DNA of 64,000 nt, from positions 1-64,000 of the forward strand of contig DASWIX010000025.1 in NCBI GenBank assembly GCA_036397455.1, given 5' to 3'. Position 1 is the first letter of the stretch. Every line of letters begins with the position of its first letter. The notes under the pieces were generated by a model, which searched no databases, was not told the DNA's origin, and worked only from the letters and a program-made list of their open reading frames with translations. Of the stretch, positions 16,294-25,000 are shown piece after piece. Source of the stretch: JADFNB01 sp036397455 (GTDB lineage: Bacteria; Gemmatimonadota; Gemmatimonadetes; Gemmatimonadales; GWC2-71-9). Made by a program: the position numbers and the translations under genes.

Positions 16294-17943
16294 TCAGCGT
16301 CCCGCCATCATGGCGTCGCGCGTCGCCTTGAACTCCGTCCCCTCCCGCCAGTTGGGGAAATCGCGGCTGTTGGCGAGCCGATAACCAATCCGAAACAGCA
16401 TCGCCACGTCGTCCACCATGCCGCTGAGATCCCACGCGGGGTCGTACTCGTCCGATGGCTTGTGGTAGCGCTCGGCCGTGTACTCGTCCAGCCGCGCCAT
16501 GGTCCACGCCTCACCATGTTCGACGTGGTCGATCCCGGGATCGAGATAGAGCGCCGGAACCCCGCGTTTGGCAAACGAGAAATGGTCCGACCGATAGTAG
16601 TAGCCCTTTTCCGGCTCCGGATCCGGTCGGACCGCCCGGTTCTGATCGGCGGCGGCATACTCGACGTAATCATCGAGTGCGGAGTTGCCGTATCCCACCA
16701 CGGTAACATCCCGCATCCGCCCGATGGTGTTCAACGCGTCCATGTTGAGTGCGGCGACGGTTTGCGCCAGCGGCACCACCGGATTGTCCGCGTAATGGGA
16801 TGACCCGAGTAGCCCCTGCTCCTCGGCGGTGACCGCAAGAAACAGAACCGACCGGGACGGAGCCGTTCCGACCGCCTGGAACGCCTCGGCGATCTCGAGA
16901 AGCGCCGCGGTTCCGGTCGCGTTGTCCTTGGCACCGTTGAAGATCTGATCGCCACCTCGGTTGGGATCGGTTCCGAAGTGATCCCAATGCCCCATGTAGA
17001 TGATATACTCGTCGCGGTGGTCGGTCCCCGGAAGCAACGCCAGGAAGTTGCGTGAAATCGATCGCTCGATCTGGTTCTGCAAACTGACCGAAACGCGTAC
17101 ATCGAGCGGCACCGCCGCAAAATCCCGCTGCCGTGCGCGCTGCGTGAGCTGGTCGTAGTCCCGTCCACCCGCCTGGAAGATGGCGCGGGCGGTCTCGAGC
17201 GTGATCCATCCTTCGAGCGCCACGCGCGACATGTTGCCGTCGGCCGCCTCGAGGCTGAACTGCGGCCCCGTCCAGCTGTTTTCGACCACCTCCCACGGAT
17301 ACGCCGCCGGCGCCGTTTCATGAACGATCAGCGCCCCGTCCGCCCCTTGCCGCGCCGCTTCCTCGAACTTGTACGTCCAGCGACCGTAGTAGGTCATCGC
17401 GTTGCCCCTGAACAACGCCGAATCGCCCGTGGCGAACCCCGGATCGTTCACCAGGATCACGACCGTCTTGCCCCGCACGTCGAGCCCCGCATAGTCGTTC
17501 CAATCGTACTCGGGCGCGACGATACCGTATCCCACGAAAACGAGATCGGAATTCTCCAGCGACACGGCATCGACCACGCGCTTCGTCCACGCCACGAAGT
17601 CGGCGCGGTATCGGTAGCGTTGCGTCCCGCTGGAGCCACGAATCACCAACTCGGCGCCGGGTGCGGCCGTCGAGCGGACGAGCGGCACGTCCTGATAGAA
17701 ACTCGTGCCGTTGCCGGGTTCGAGCCCCAAGGCCGTGAACTGCGCCTCCAGGTACTCCATCGTGCGGTCCTCGCCGAACGACGAGGGGCCGCGGCCTCCG
17801 AATTCATCGGACGCCAAGGCGGCGATCCGCGTTCCAAGGTCGGTGGCGGTGATGCTCTCGACCGCCGCCCCGGGGACCGCCAGTTCGCCGCCGCACGCGG
17901 CAGTGAACAGGGCGATCGGTATGTTCCGGCGGAGCTGCTTCAT
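16294..17943 (-). CDS. M28-family zinc aminopeptidase, lipoprotein
   Basis: A 549-residue exported peptidase. The N-terminus MKQLRRNIPIALFTAACGG has a lipobox, so it is probably anchored in the envelope. A protease-associated (PA) domain is inserted before the catalytic part, around DLVFVGYGIVAPEYDW to the mid-200s. The M28 metal ligands are all present in order: H-x-D in MGHWDHFG, Asp in KDNATGTAAL, the Glu pair in TAEEQGLLGS, Asp in NMDALN and His in SDHFSFAKRG. It should remove N-terminal residues from peptides outside the cytoplasm. GGG precedes the ATG at 17943. It lies ten bases after the Big2/haem-motif gene, so the two form an operon. Confidence 0.9.
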   Translation of the reverse strand: MKQLRRNIPIALFTAACGGELAVPGAAVESITATDLGTRIAALASDEFGGRGPSSFGEDRTMEYLEAQFTALGLEPGNGTSFYQDVPLVRSTAAPGAELVIRGSSGTQRYRYRADFVAWTKRVVDAVSLENSDLVFVGYGIVAPEYDWNDYAGLDVRGKTVVILVNDPGFATGDSALFRGNAMTYYGRWTYKFEEAARQGADGALIVHETAPAAYPWEVVENSWTGPQFSLEAADGNMSRVALEGWITLETARAIFQAGGRDYDQLTQRARQRDFAAVPLDVRVSVSLQNQIERSISRNFLALLPGTDHRDEYIIYMGHWDHFGTDPNRGGDQIFNGAKDNATGTAALLEIAEAFQAVGTAPSRSVLFLAVTAEEQGLLGSSHYADNPVVPLAQTVAALNMDALNTIGRMRDVTVVGYGNSALDDYVEYAAADQNRAVRPDPEPEKGYYYRSDHFSFAKRGVPALYLDPGIDHVEHGEAWTMARLDEYTAERYHKPSDEYDPAWDLSGMVDDVAMLFRIGYRLANSRDFPNWREGTEFKATRDAMMAGR

Positions 17944-17953
17944 GGCGACCCTA

Positions 17954-19129
17954 TCAGTTGTTATTCGCTCCAGCGAGAATCCACTGGCGGATGAGATCGA
18001 TCTGGGCCGCCGACAAGAACGGACCGCCCAATGGCATCCGGTCTCCCGAGCCCCCCACGCCAACCTGCGTCCCCTGGATCTTGTGCACGAGGTAGCTCGA
18101 GTCGGGAAGGGACGGCCGCACCCGCATCATAGCCGGCAATTCCATCGACGCCACATTGACGATGTTGGCGTACGCCTGCCCCGCCGAGAGATTCATTCCC
18201 TGTTGCGGGGCGGCACCCGCGTGGCACCCGGACAGCGCGCATCTCGCGGTGAAAATCGGCTGCACGTGGGCCGCAAACGTCGGCGGGATCACCGTGACGA
18301 CGGCCGTGTCGGCGAAACCGAACGCGGTCACGATGATGTTGGTGCTGCCGACCCCCTCACCCGTAGCCAATCCCGAGCCGTTCACCGTCGCCACCGCGAT
18401 ATCATCGGACGACCAAACGGCTGGTTCACTCGCCACGACAAACCCGTTGGCGTCGACGGCGCCGCCGGTAAACTGGACCGTGCCTCCGATGGCCACGCTC
18501 GCCGCCGCGGGAGCAATGGCGGCGCCGACCGGCGTCTGACTGACCGTCACCGTCGCCGATCCGTTCTTCCCGTCCGCGCTGGCCGAGATCGTCGCCGTGC
18601 CGTTGGCCACAGCTTCCACGACCCCAGCGGCACTCACCGTGGCGACCGCCTCGTCCGACGAGGTGAACGCGAACGTGACGCCCGCAACCGCCGCCCCGTC
18701 GACGTCGCGTCCCTCGGCGGTCACCGTCGCCGTCGCCGCGATGCTGTTGAGGGTTATCGGCCCGGAGGTCACCGCCACCGAGGCAACGCCCACGGTCACG
18801 GTTGCCTCACCGGTGACCGACGACCCCGTCTCGGTCGCCGTGATCGTGGCGGAACCGCGTCCCACCCCGGACACCAATCCGTCCCCGTCGACGGTCGCGA
18901 CCGTCGCGCTCGACGAGGACCAGGTAAATGTGCCGGACACGGTGCCGCCAGACCCGTCCTTGGCCTGCGCGCTGAGTTGCAGCGTGCCACCGACGACCGC
19001 CGCGTCACCACCCGATACCTGAACCGATGCTACGCTCTCGTCGTTGGGATCGGTCGTGGCGCCGCATCCTGCGGCAACGCCAAGTATGGCACAAAGCCCA
19101 ACCGCAACTGACGGACGAAGACGGACCAC
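17954..19129 (-). CDS. Big2 Ig-like surface lipoprotein with C-terminal haem-type motif
   Basis: A 391-residue protein with a lipobox (GVAAGC), three consecutive bacterial Ig-like Big2 domains (each with the pattern WSSSSATVATVDGDGLVSGV), and a C-terminal domain of about 110 residues. That domain contains C-A-L-S-G-C-H, a cytochrome c-like motif with four residues between the Cys instead of two, plus distal Met residues (RMPLGG) and an ending QIDLIRQWILAGA as in c-type domains of surface proteins. The start is the GTG at 19129, preceded by GGGAGG six bases upstream; an upstream GTG/ATG has no such site. Co-transcribed with the M28 peptidase. It may be an extracellular binding or electron-transfer protein; haem binding is unproven. 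Confidence 0.8.
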   Translation of the reverse strand: MVRLRPSVAVGLCAILGVAAGCGATTDPNDESVASVQVSGGDAAVVGGTLQLSAQAKDGSGGTVSGTFTWSSSSATVATVDGDGLVSGVGRGSATITATETGSSVTGEATVTVGVASVAVTSGPITLNSIAATATVTAEGRDVDGAAVAGVTFAFTSSDEAVATVSAAGVVEAVANGTATISASADGKNGSATVTVSQTPVGAAIAPAAASVAIGGTVQFTGGAVDANGFVVASEPAVWSSDDIAVATVNGSGLATGEGVGSTNIIVTAFGFADTAVVTVIPPTFAAHVQPIFTARCALSGCHAGAAPQQGMNLSAGQAYANIVNVASMELPAMMRVRPSLPDSSYLVHKIQGTQVGVGGSGDRMPLGGPFLSAAQIDLIRQWILAGANNN

Positions 19130-19166
19130 AAGACCTCCCTGAGAAATGATCAAGAAAACCCGCGAA

Positions 19167-19796
19167 CTACCGGCCGCCCCGGCGTCTCAGCCGTGCGGCA
19201 AGCAAGACGATCAACACGATGCCGTAGATCTCCGGTCGCCGCCGGTCGGCTTTCACCAGCCAGAGAAAATGGCATACGCCGCCCGCCGCGGCCAGATACG
19301 CGAGGCGGTGGAGTTGTGACCACCGCCGGCCCAACCGCCGGATCCAGCCTTTGGTCGACGTCACCGCGAGCGGGATCAACATGACGAAGCTGGTGAACCC
19401 TACGGTGATGTACGGCCGCTCGGCAATATCCTCCAGGATGAACGCGAACCCGAAGAACTGATCCAGGACGATGTAGGTCAGGAAGTGCAGGCAGACGTAG
19501 AAGAACGCGAACAGCCCGAGCATGCGGCGGTAGCCGGCGATCCGGTTCCAACTCGTGAGGCGCCGGACCGGGGTCACTGCCAGCGTGATGACCAGAAACG
19601 TCAGTCCCCATTTTCCCGTGCGGTGGGTGATTTCGGTGATGGGTTCGGCCCCGAGCGCATCGCGCGCCACGTCGAGCAGCAGGAGAGCGAACGGAGCCGT
19701 GCACAGCAGGAAAACGGCGGGCTTGAGAACCCGCCGAGACGTGATCGCCACTGGTGGCACCCACCTAGAAGTTGACTCGGAGATCGAGACCTTCAT
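19167..19796 (-). CDS. msrQ: MsrQ, haem-binding membrane subunit of the MsrPQ system
   Basis: A 209-residue (or slightly shorter) inner-membrane protein of the YedZ/MsrQ family, with about six TM helices and conserved His ligands in ITHRTGKWGL, YVCLHFLTY and WSQLHRLAYLAA. It passes electrons from the quinone pool or flavin reductase to MsrP for repair of oxidised Met in periplasmic proteins. The coordinates take the longest frame, which overlaps msrP by 32 bases. A GTG at 19751, nine bases after AGGTGG, gives VAITSRRVLKPAVFLL and may be the true start. Gene order msrP-msrQ is the standard operon. Confidence 0.88.
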   Translation of the reverse strand: MKVSISESTSRWVPPVAITSRRVLKPAVFLLCTAPFALLLLDVARDALGAEPITEITHRTGKWGLTFLVITLAVTPVRRLTSWNRIAGYRRMLGLFAFFYVCLHFLTYIVLDQFFGFAFILEDIAERPYITVGFTSFVMLIPLAVTSTKGWIRRLGRRWSQLHRLAYLAAAGGVCHFLWLVKADRRRPEIYGIVLIVLLAARLRRRGGR

Positions 19797-20700
19797 ACAG
19801 ATGACCGACCTGGTCGGCGTAGCCGTTGAACAGTAGGGTCGGCCGGCGGCGGAACTCGCCCACTCGGCGCTCGCGGGCCTGACTCCAGCGCGGGTGATCG
19901 ACGTCGGGATTCACGTTGGAATAAAACCCGTACTCATTGGACGCGTATTGTTGCCAGCTATTGAGCGGCTGGGCGCGAGTGAAGCGGATGCTCACCACCG
20001 ACTTGATGCTCTTGAAACCATACTTCCACGGGATGACGAGTCGTATCGGCGCCCCATTCTGGTTCGGGAGCATCCGGCCGTACAGCCCCACGGTGAGCAG
20101 GGTCAGCGGGTGCATCGCTTCGTCCAGCCGCAGCCCTTCGACATAGGGCCATTCCAGCACGCGGCGGCGTTGTCCCGGCATCTGCTCCGGATCGAGGAGC
20201 GTCTTGAATTCGACAAACCGCGCATGCGACGTGGGTTCGACGCGTGTGATCAGGTCGGCGAACGAGAACCCCATCCAGGGAATCACCATGGACCACCCTT
20301 CGACGCATCGCAGTCGATACACCCGTTCCTCCAGCGGGGACAGCTTCAGGAGATCCTCGATGTCCCACGTCCCCGGCTTGTGCACTTCACCTTCGACCAC
20401 CACCGACCAGGGCCGCGGGCGGAGTGTGCCGCCGTTCTTCGCCGGGTCGTCCTTGCCCGTGCCAAACTCATAGAAGTTGTTGTAGGTGGTGACGTCCTCG
20501 TACGGCGTCAACTCATCTTCGCCCGGCGGGCCCTCCGCGGCCGCGGCTCGGGACCCGCGGCCCCGTGCTGCGGCAAGCCCGGGGAACGCGACCCCGGCGG
20601 CCACCCCTCCTGCCGCACGCATGAACTCCCGACGGTTCCAGTAGAGCGATTCATCGGTGATTGCTGACGTGGCAATATCCGGGGCACGTCTGATCAACAT
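19765..20700 (-). CDS. msrP: MsrP, periplasmic methionine sulfoxide reductase catalytic subunit
   Basis: A 311-residue molybdoenzyme of the sulfite-oxidase fold (YedY/MsrP). The twin-arginine signal N-R-R-E-F-M-R is at residues 22-28, followed by an Ala/Gly-rich hydrophobic stretch, so the folded enzyme is exported by Tat. Cys132 in RLRCVEGWSM is the expected ligand of molybdenum in the Mo-molybdopterin cofactor. Other family segments are PWMGFSFADLI, LTLLTVGLYG and IPWKYGFKSIKS. It reduces Met sulfoxide in envelope proteins, with electrons from MsrQ encoded immediately downstream. The length fits the family. A TATAAA box lies about 40 bases upstream. Confidence 0.93.
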   Translation of the reverse strand: MLIRRAPDIATSAITDESLYWNRREFMRAAGGVAAGVAFPGLAAARGRGSRAAAAEGPPGEDELTPYEDVTTYNNFYEFGTGKDDPAKNGGTLRPRPWSVVVEGEVHKPGTWDIEDLLKLSPLEERVYRLRCVEGWSMVIPWMGFSFADLITRVEPTSHARFVEFKTLLDPEQMPGQRRRVLEWPYVEGLRLDEAMHPLTLLTVGLYGRMLPNQNGAPIRLVIPWKYGFKSIKSVVSIRFTRAQPLNSWQQYASNEYGFYSNVNPDVDHPRWSQARERRVGEFRRRPTLLFNGYADQVGHLYEGLDLRVNF

Positions 20701-20739
20701 CGGGCCTCACTATCCGAGGTAGGTGGCGGGATCAGCCCT

Positions 20740-20745
20740 TTTATA
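20740..20745 (-). promoter_or_regulatory. Possible -10 box for msrPQ
   Basis: On the minus strand TATAAA, within GTTATAAAAGG, lies about 40 bases before the msrP start codon, in the 79-bp spacer after the aminotransferase gene. It is a marked AT-rich island in a GC-rich spacer. No good -35 box accompanies it, so an independent msrPQ promoter is only likely, not shown. Confidence 0.33.
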
Positions 20746-20779
20746 ACACCGCGCAGCTCCGGGAGTTCCCATTCCGACC

Positions 20780-21952
20780 TCAAACGCCGAGTCTTTCGCG
20801 GATGTTGCTCAGGCGGGCACTGGCTTCCTCGAGCAGATCCACGGTCTTGCAGAATGCAAAGCGCACATACTTGCGCCCGAGGTCAGGCTGGCTGTAGAAA
20901 CTCGACCCGGGAACGGGCGCGACGCCGAATTCGCCGGTGAGGCGCCTGGCGAACGACACATCCGATTCCTTGCTCAAGGTCGAGAAATCGGCAAGCACGT
21001 AGTACGCACCTCGCGGAACCCCACACGTAAACCCGGCGGCGTTGAGGCCCGCCACCAGCACGTCGCGACGCGCTCGATAGCCCGCGATCAGCGCCTCGTA
21101 GAAGTCGGGCCCTAACTGCTCCAGGCCGGCGGCAACCCCCTCCTGGAGCGGCGCGGGCGCACCGACGGTGAGAAAGTCGTGCACCTTGCGAATCGCATCG
21201 GTGATGCCGTGCGGCGCGACGATCGTCCCGACCCGCCAGCCGGTGACGGAGAACGTCTTGGACGCCCCACTGATCGTGATGGTGCGCTCGCGCATGGCAG
21301 GCAACGTCGCGAGTGGGACATGCTCGCCGTCGAACACGATGCGTTCGTAGATCTCGTCCGTGATGGCCAGGACGTTGTTGGCGATGCACAGGGTCGCGAT
21401 CTCCGACAGCTCGGCGCGCGAAAAGACGCGACCCGTCGGGTTGTTGGGCGTATTCAACACGATCGCCCGCGTGCGGGGGGAAAAGGCCCGGGCGATCCGC
21501 TCGATCGGCAGCGCGCCCTCGAACGGCACCGGGACGAACACCGGCTGCGCGCCGCACAGAATGGCATCCGGGCCGTAGTTCTCATAGAACGGCTCGAGGA
21601 TGATCACCTCGTCCCCCGGATCGACCGTGGCGAGCAGCACCGACGCCATCGCTTCGGTGGCTCCACACGTCACCGTCACGTGGCGCTCCGGGTCGACCTC
21701 CATCCCATACCACGCGGCGTACGTCGCGGCCAGCGCTTCCCGCAACCGGGCCGCCCCCCACGTGACGGCATATTGGTTGACGTTGTCGCGGATGGCCCGG
21801 GCCGCCGCTTCCTTCACGACGTCGGGCGCGGCGAAATTGGGGAACCCCTGGGCGAGATTGATCGCCTTGTGTTGGGATGCCAGACGGGTCATGCCGCGGA
21901 TAACCGATTCCGTGAACCCGTGCGTGCGTTTGGCGGTCAGTGGACTTGGCAT
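20780..21952 (-). CDS. Class I PLP aminotransferase
   Basis: A 390-residue cytoplasmic fold-type I aminotransferase. The PLP Schiff-base Lys is at 232 in SGASKTFSVTGWRVG; the upstream NTPNNPTG (168-174), D199-E-I-Y202 and the C-terminal RFAFCK (with the carboxylate-binding Arg) are the family markers. The opening INLAQGFPNFAAPD resembles the kynurenine/methionine/glutamine aminotransferase (YbdL, KAT) group more than aspartate aminotransferases. It likely transaminates aromatic or sulfur amino acids with a 2-oxo acid; the exact pair is uncertain. It follows the NtrY-like kinase gene by 59 bases on the same strand and precedes msrP by 79 bases. Confidence 0.9.
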   Translation of the reverse strand: MPSPLTAKRTHGFTESVIRGMTRLASQHKAINLAQGFPNFAAPDVVKEAAARAIRDNVNQYAVTWGAARLREALAATYAAWYGMEVDPERHVTVTCGATEAMASVLLATVDPGDEVIILEPFYENYGPDAILCGAQPVFVPVPFEGALPIERIARAFSPRTRAIVLNTPNNPTGRVFSRAELSEIATLCIANNVLAITDEIYERIVFDGEHVPLATLPAMRERTITISGASKTFSVTGWRVGTIVAPHGITDAIRKVHDFLTVGAPAPLQEGVAAGLEQLGPDFYEALIAGYRARRDVLVAGLNAAGFTCGVPRGAYYVLADFSTLSKESDVSFARRLTGEFGVAPVPGSSFYSQPDLGRKYVRFAFCKTVDLLEEASARLSNIRERLGV

Positions 21953-22011
21953 GGGTGCGGAATATGCAGTCGAATCCCGCTATGCGGTACGGCGCACGGC
22001 CGCAACAGCCG

Positions 22012-25000
22012 TCAGGTCGGCAAGGTGAGCGTGATCGCGGTCCCGACGCCGGGCTCGCTGGTGGCCGCGATGAGACCGCCCCATGACTCCACCAGACGCT
22101 TGCAGATGGCCAAGCCAAGCCCCGTGCCGCTGGTGGTCGTCGAGAATTGCGGCTCGAACACGCGCGGCAGATCCTCCGCCGCGATCCCGCGCCCATCGTC
22201 CCGCACGGCGACGGCCACGCGGCCGTCGGACCGCTCGACCGACAGGACGATCGAGCGGGCGCCGGCCCCTTTGGCGTTCTCGATCAGGTTGATCAGCACT
22301 TCTTTCAGTTCGTCGCGACGAGCAATCGCGTGCAACACGGCATCGGCCTGTACATGGACCAAATCCTGCTCGCCGAGGTTGTACAGTGCCGCCGTGTCGC
22401 GGCAGGCATCGGCAACGTCGATCGGCACGAGCGGTTCCTTTTCGGCGGGCGGGGCGCCAAACCGTGAGAACGCCCGGGCAATCGCGTCGAGCCGTTCGAT
22501 CTCGTCCAGCATCTGCCGGCTGGTGCGGTCGAGCGTGGCGGCATAATCGCCGCGCGGGGCGTCGAACGAACGCTGCAGGTGCTGGATGCCGAGCCGGATC
22601 GGCGTCAGCGGGTTCTTGATCTCGTGCGCGACCTGTCGCGCCAGCTCACCCCACGCGAGCACGCGGACCGCCCGCGCGAGCTCACTGATATCATCGAGCG
22701 TCACCACCCAGCCGGTCGCATCACCGGTGAGCGGCGTGACCTGCGCCCTGATCTGACGTTCCTCGATCGTGAATTCGCACGGGGCGACCTCTTCGCGGGC
22801 CTGCGATACCGCGCGAACCCACCGCCAGACGGGAATCCACTCGGCGGGGGACTGCTGGGACACGGGTCGTCCCACCGCGAGCCGCCGGCCGAGCAGTCGC
22901 TCGGCTGTCGGATTCGCCATCGTCACCGCCAGGCGGTCGTCCATGGCAATGACGCCCGTCGCGACGTTGCGCAACACGGCAACCGTGCGCTGCCGTTGGG
23001 CTTCGAGGGCCGCGCGCGTGGCGTGCACGTCGCTCGCCATGCGGGTGAAGGCGTTCATGACCGGTACGAACTCGTCAGGCGCATCACGCCCAAACGGACT
23101 CGGCACTTCGCCGCGACCGACTTGATCGGCCGCCTGTCGCAGCAACTGCACCGGCTCCCCGAGGGCGCGGGCGGCCAACGTCGCCAGCCCGGCGGCGATG
23201 CCAAGACCCAACAGCGTGACAAACGCCAATCCGAAGGCCAGGTCGCGCTCGCTCCGGACGAGCACCGCGTCTTCCACGAGGCGCGGCACCGCCAACACCG
23301 CTGTCCGGTCCTGGCGTCCACCCAGATTGCGGTATCCGATCCGCGTTTCGTGCGTCGCCACCCGCTCGTCGGTCGTGATCTCCGGGAGGTCCGCATCGCC
23401 CAGCGCCTGGTGCACGTGGCGTGGGAGATAGTGGTCGAGCACGCCCAGCTCGACCAGCACCGGCGCGCTCGCCTGACGTAACGCGCCCTCCTCATACAAC
23501 ACCAGCTCGGCACTCAGCCGATCGGCGAGATCGTCCAGTTCCCGCATCACGAGCGCATCAGGCTGGTTGACGAAATCGCGCGCACGGATGGCGGCGTCTT
23601 CGAGCGTCTGACCGATGATGAGGTCGCGACTGCGCCGCGCTTCGTTCTTGAGCCCGCGCGCCGTCCAGAGCGCGAATCCAACCGTCGGGACGACAATGAA
23701 CACCGCGAAGGCCAGTCCGAGACGGGCGCGGTAGGAGCGGGGCGCCAGCAGCTTGCGCACTGCGAGCCACCCCTCCAACATGCCGGCGATCCCCTCTGAC
23801 GCCAACCACAGCAACCCGATCAGCACGACGTTGAGCGTCGCGACCAGCACGCCGCGTACGAAAAGGCCGCTGAACCCGCCCAACGCGATCGTGGCATGGA
23901 GGTGGCGCTCCCCGACCCCGAACCCGAGTCGCTCGTCGCCGCGAACGGTCCACCCTTCCCGCCGCCAATTCAACCGGCCTGATGGGGTCACCGCCCCGAT
24001 GATCGGCTCGGTGATCGCCATTTCGTACGGGCGTGGCACGACGCGTTCGCCGCGCAGGAAACTCGCGATCCGCACCGGTTCGATGACCCGTGACCGCGGG
24101 CCAAGGCTCACCGTGACCGCCGAGCCGTCCGGGAATGGTACCGTGAGCACGTAGTGGGCACCGGCGGCAAGAAGGAGTTCATCGACCCGAGGGGCGAACC
24201 GGGCCGACGACGTCTCCGCGAGTTGCCGGAGCAACGCCTCATCGATGTCCAGGCTCGCCAGTTCGAGGCGCGCGACCACCGCGCCGGCCGGAGACCAGGA
24301 CACCAAGCTCGACGGGTATCCGTCGTTGTACAGCACCGAGCGGCTCCAGCGACCGTACAATTCGCCGGCGGTCCGCGGCAGCTCGTCTTCCTGCAAGCGC
24401 GAACCGAACCGTTCGAGTAATCCGACCGCCACCGGATCGCCTCCCTGGCGCAGGCCCGAGGCGTCGCGTTCGGCAAGCAGGAGACGACCCTCCGTGGCGG
24501 CACGCCACGTCAGCAGCGCGGCGGCGGTGCCGGCCACAATCGCCACCGTCACGACGAGTCGAAGACGAGGAGCCGGCTGAATAGCCAGGGCGATTGCCGG
24601 TAGCCACACGTAGAAGTACCAGGGTGCCCATCCGGTGACCGGCTGCCAGGTCACGAGCCCGATGAGCGCGGCGAGAGCCGCCCACACGCCGGCAACCCAC
24701 GCCATCCAGGGCTGCGCGATGGTCTCCCCCGTACCGCGTACGAACGCCGCCGCGAGCATGACCAAGGCGCCGGTGGCGAGCGTGACAAGCACCTCCCACT
24801 GCAGCCACAGCCCCAGGTCCGGACCGGCGTCCGGCGGCGTGATACCCGCCGCCAGCACCTGTAACACCGAGGGCGTCACCACGATCATCGAGGCCGCCGC
24901 CACGTAGCTCCACCAGCGGAGCCGAATCCCGCGGCGCCACAAACCGGCCGCCGCCAGCAGCACCAGCGTCGCCGTGATGATGAGATGGCCCGCCGAACTC

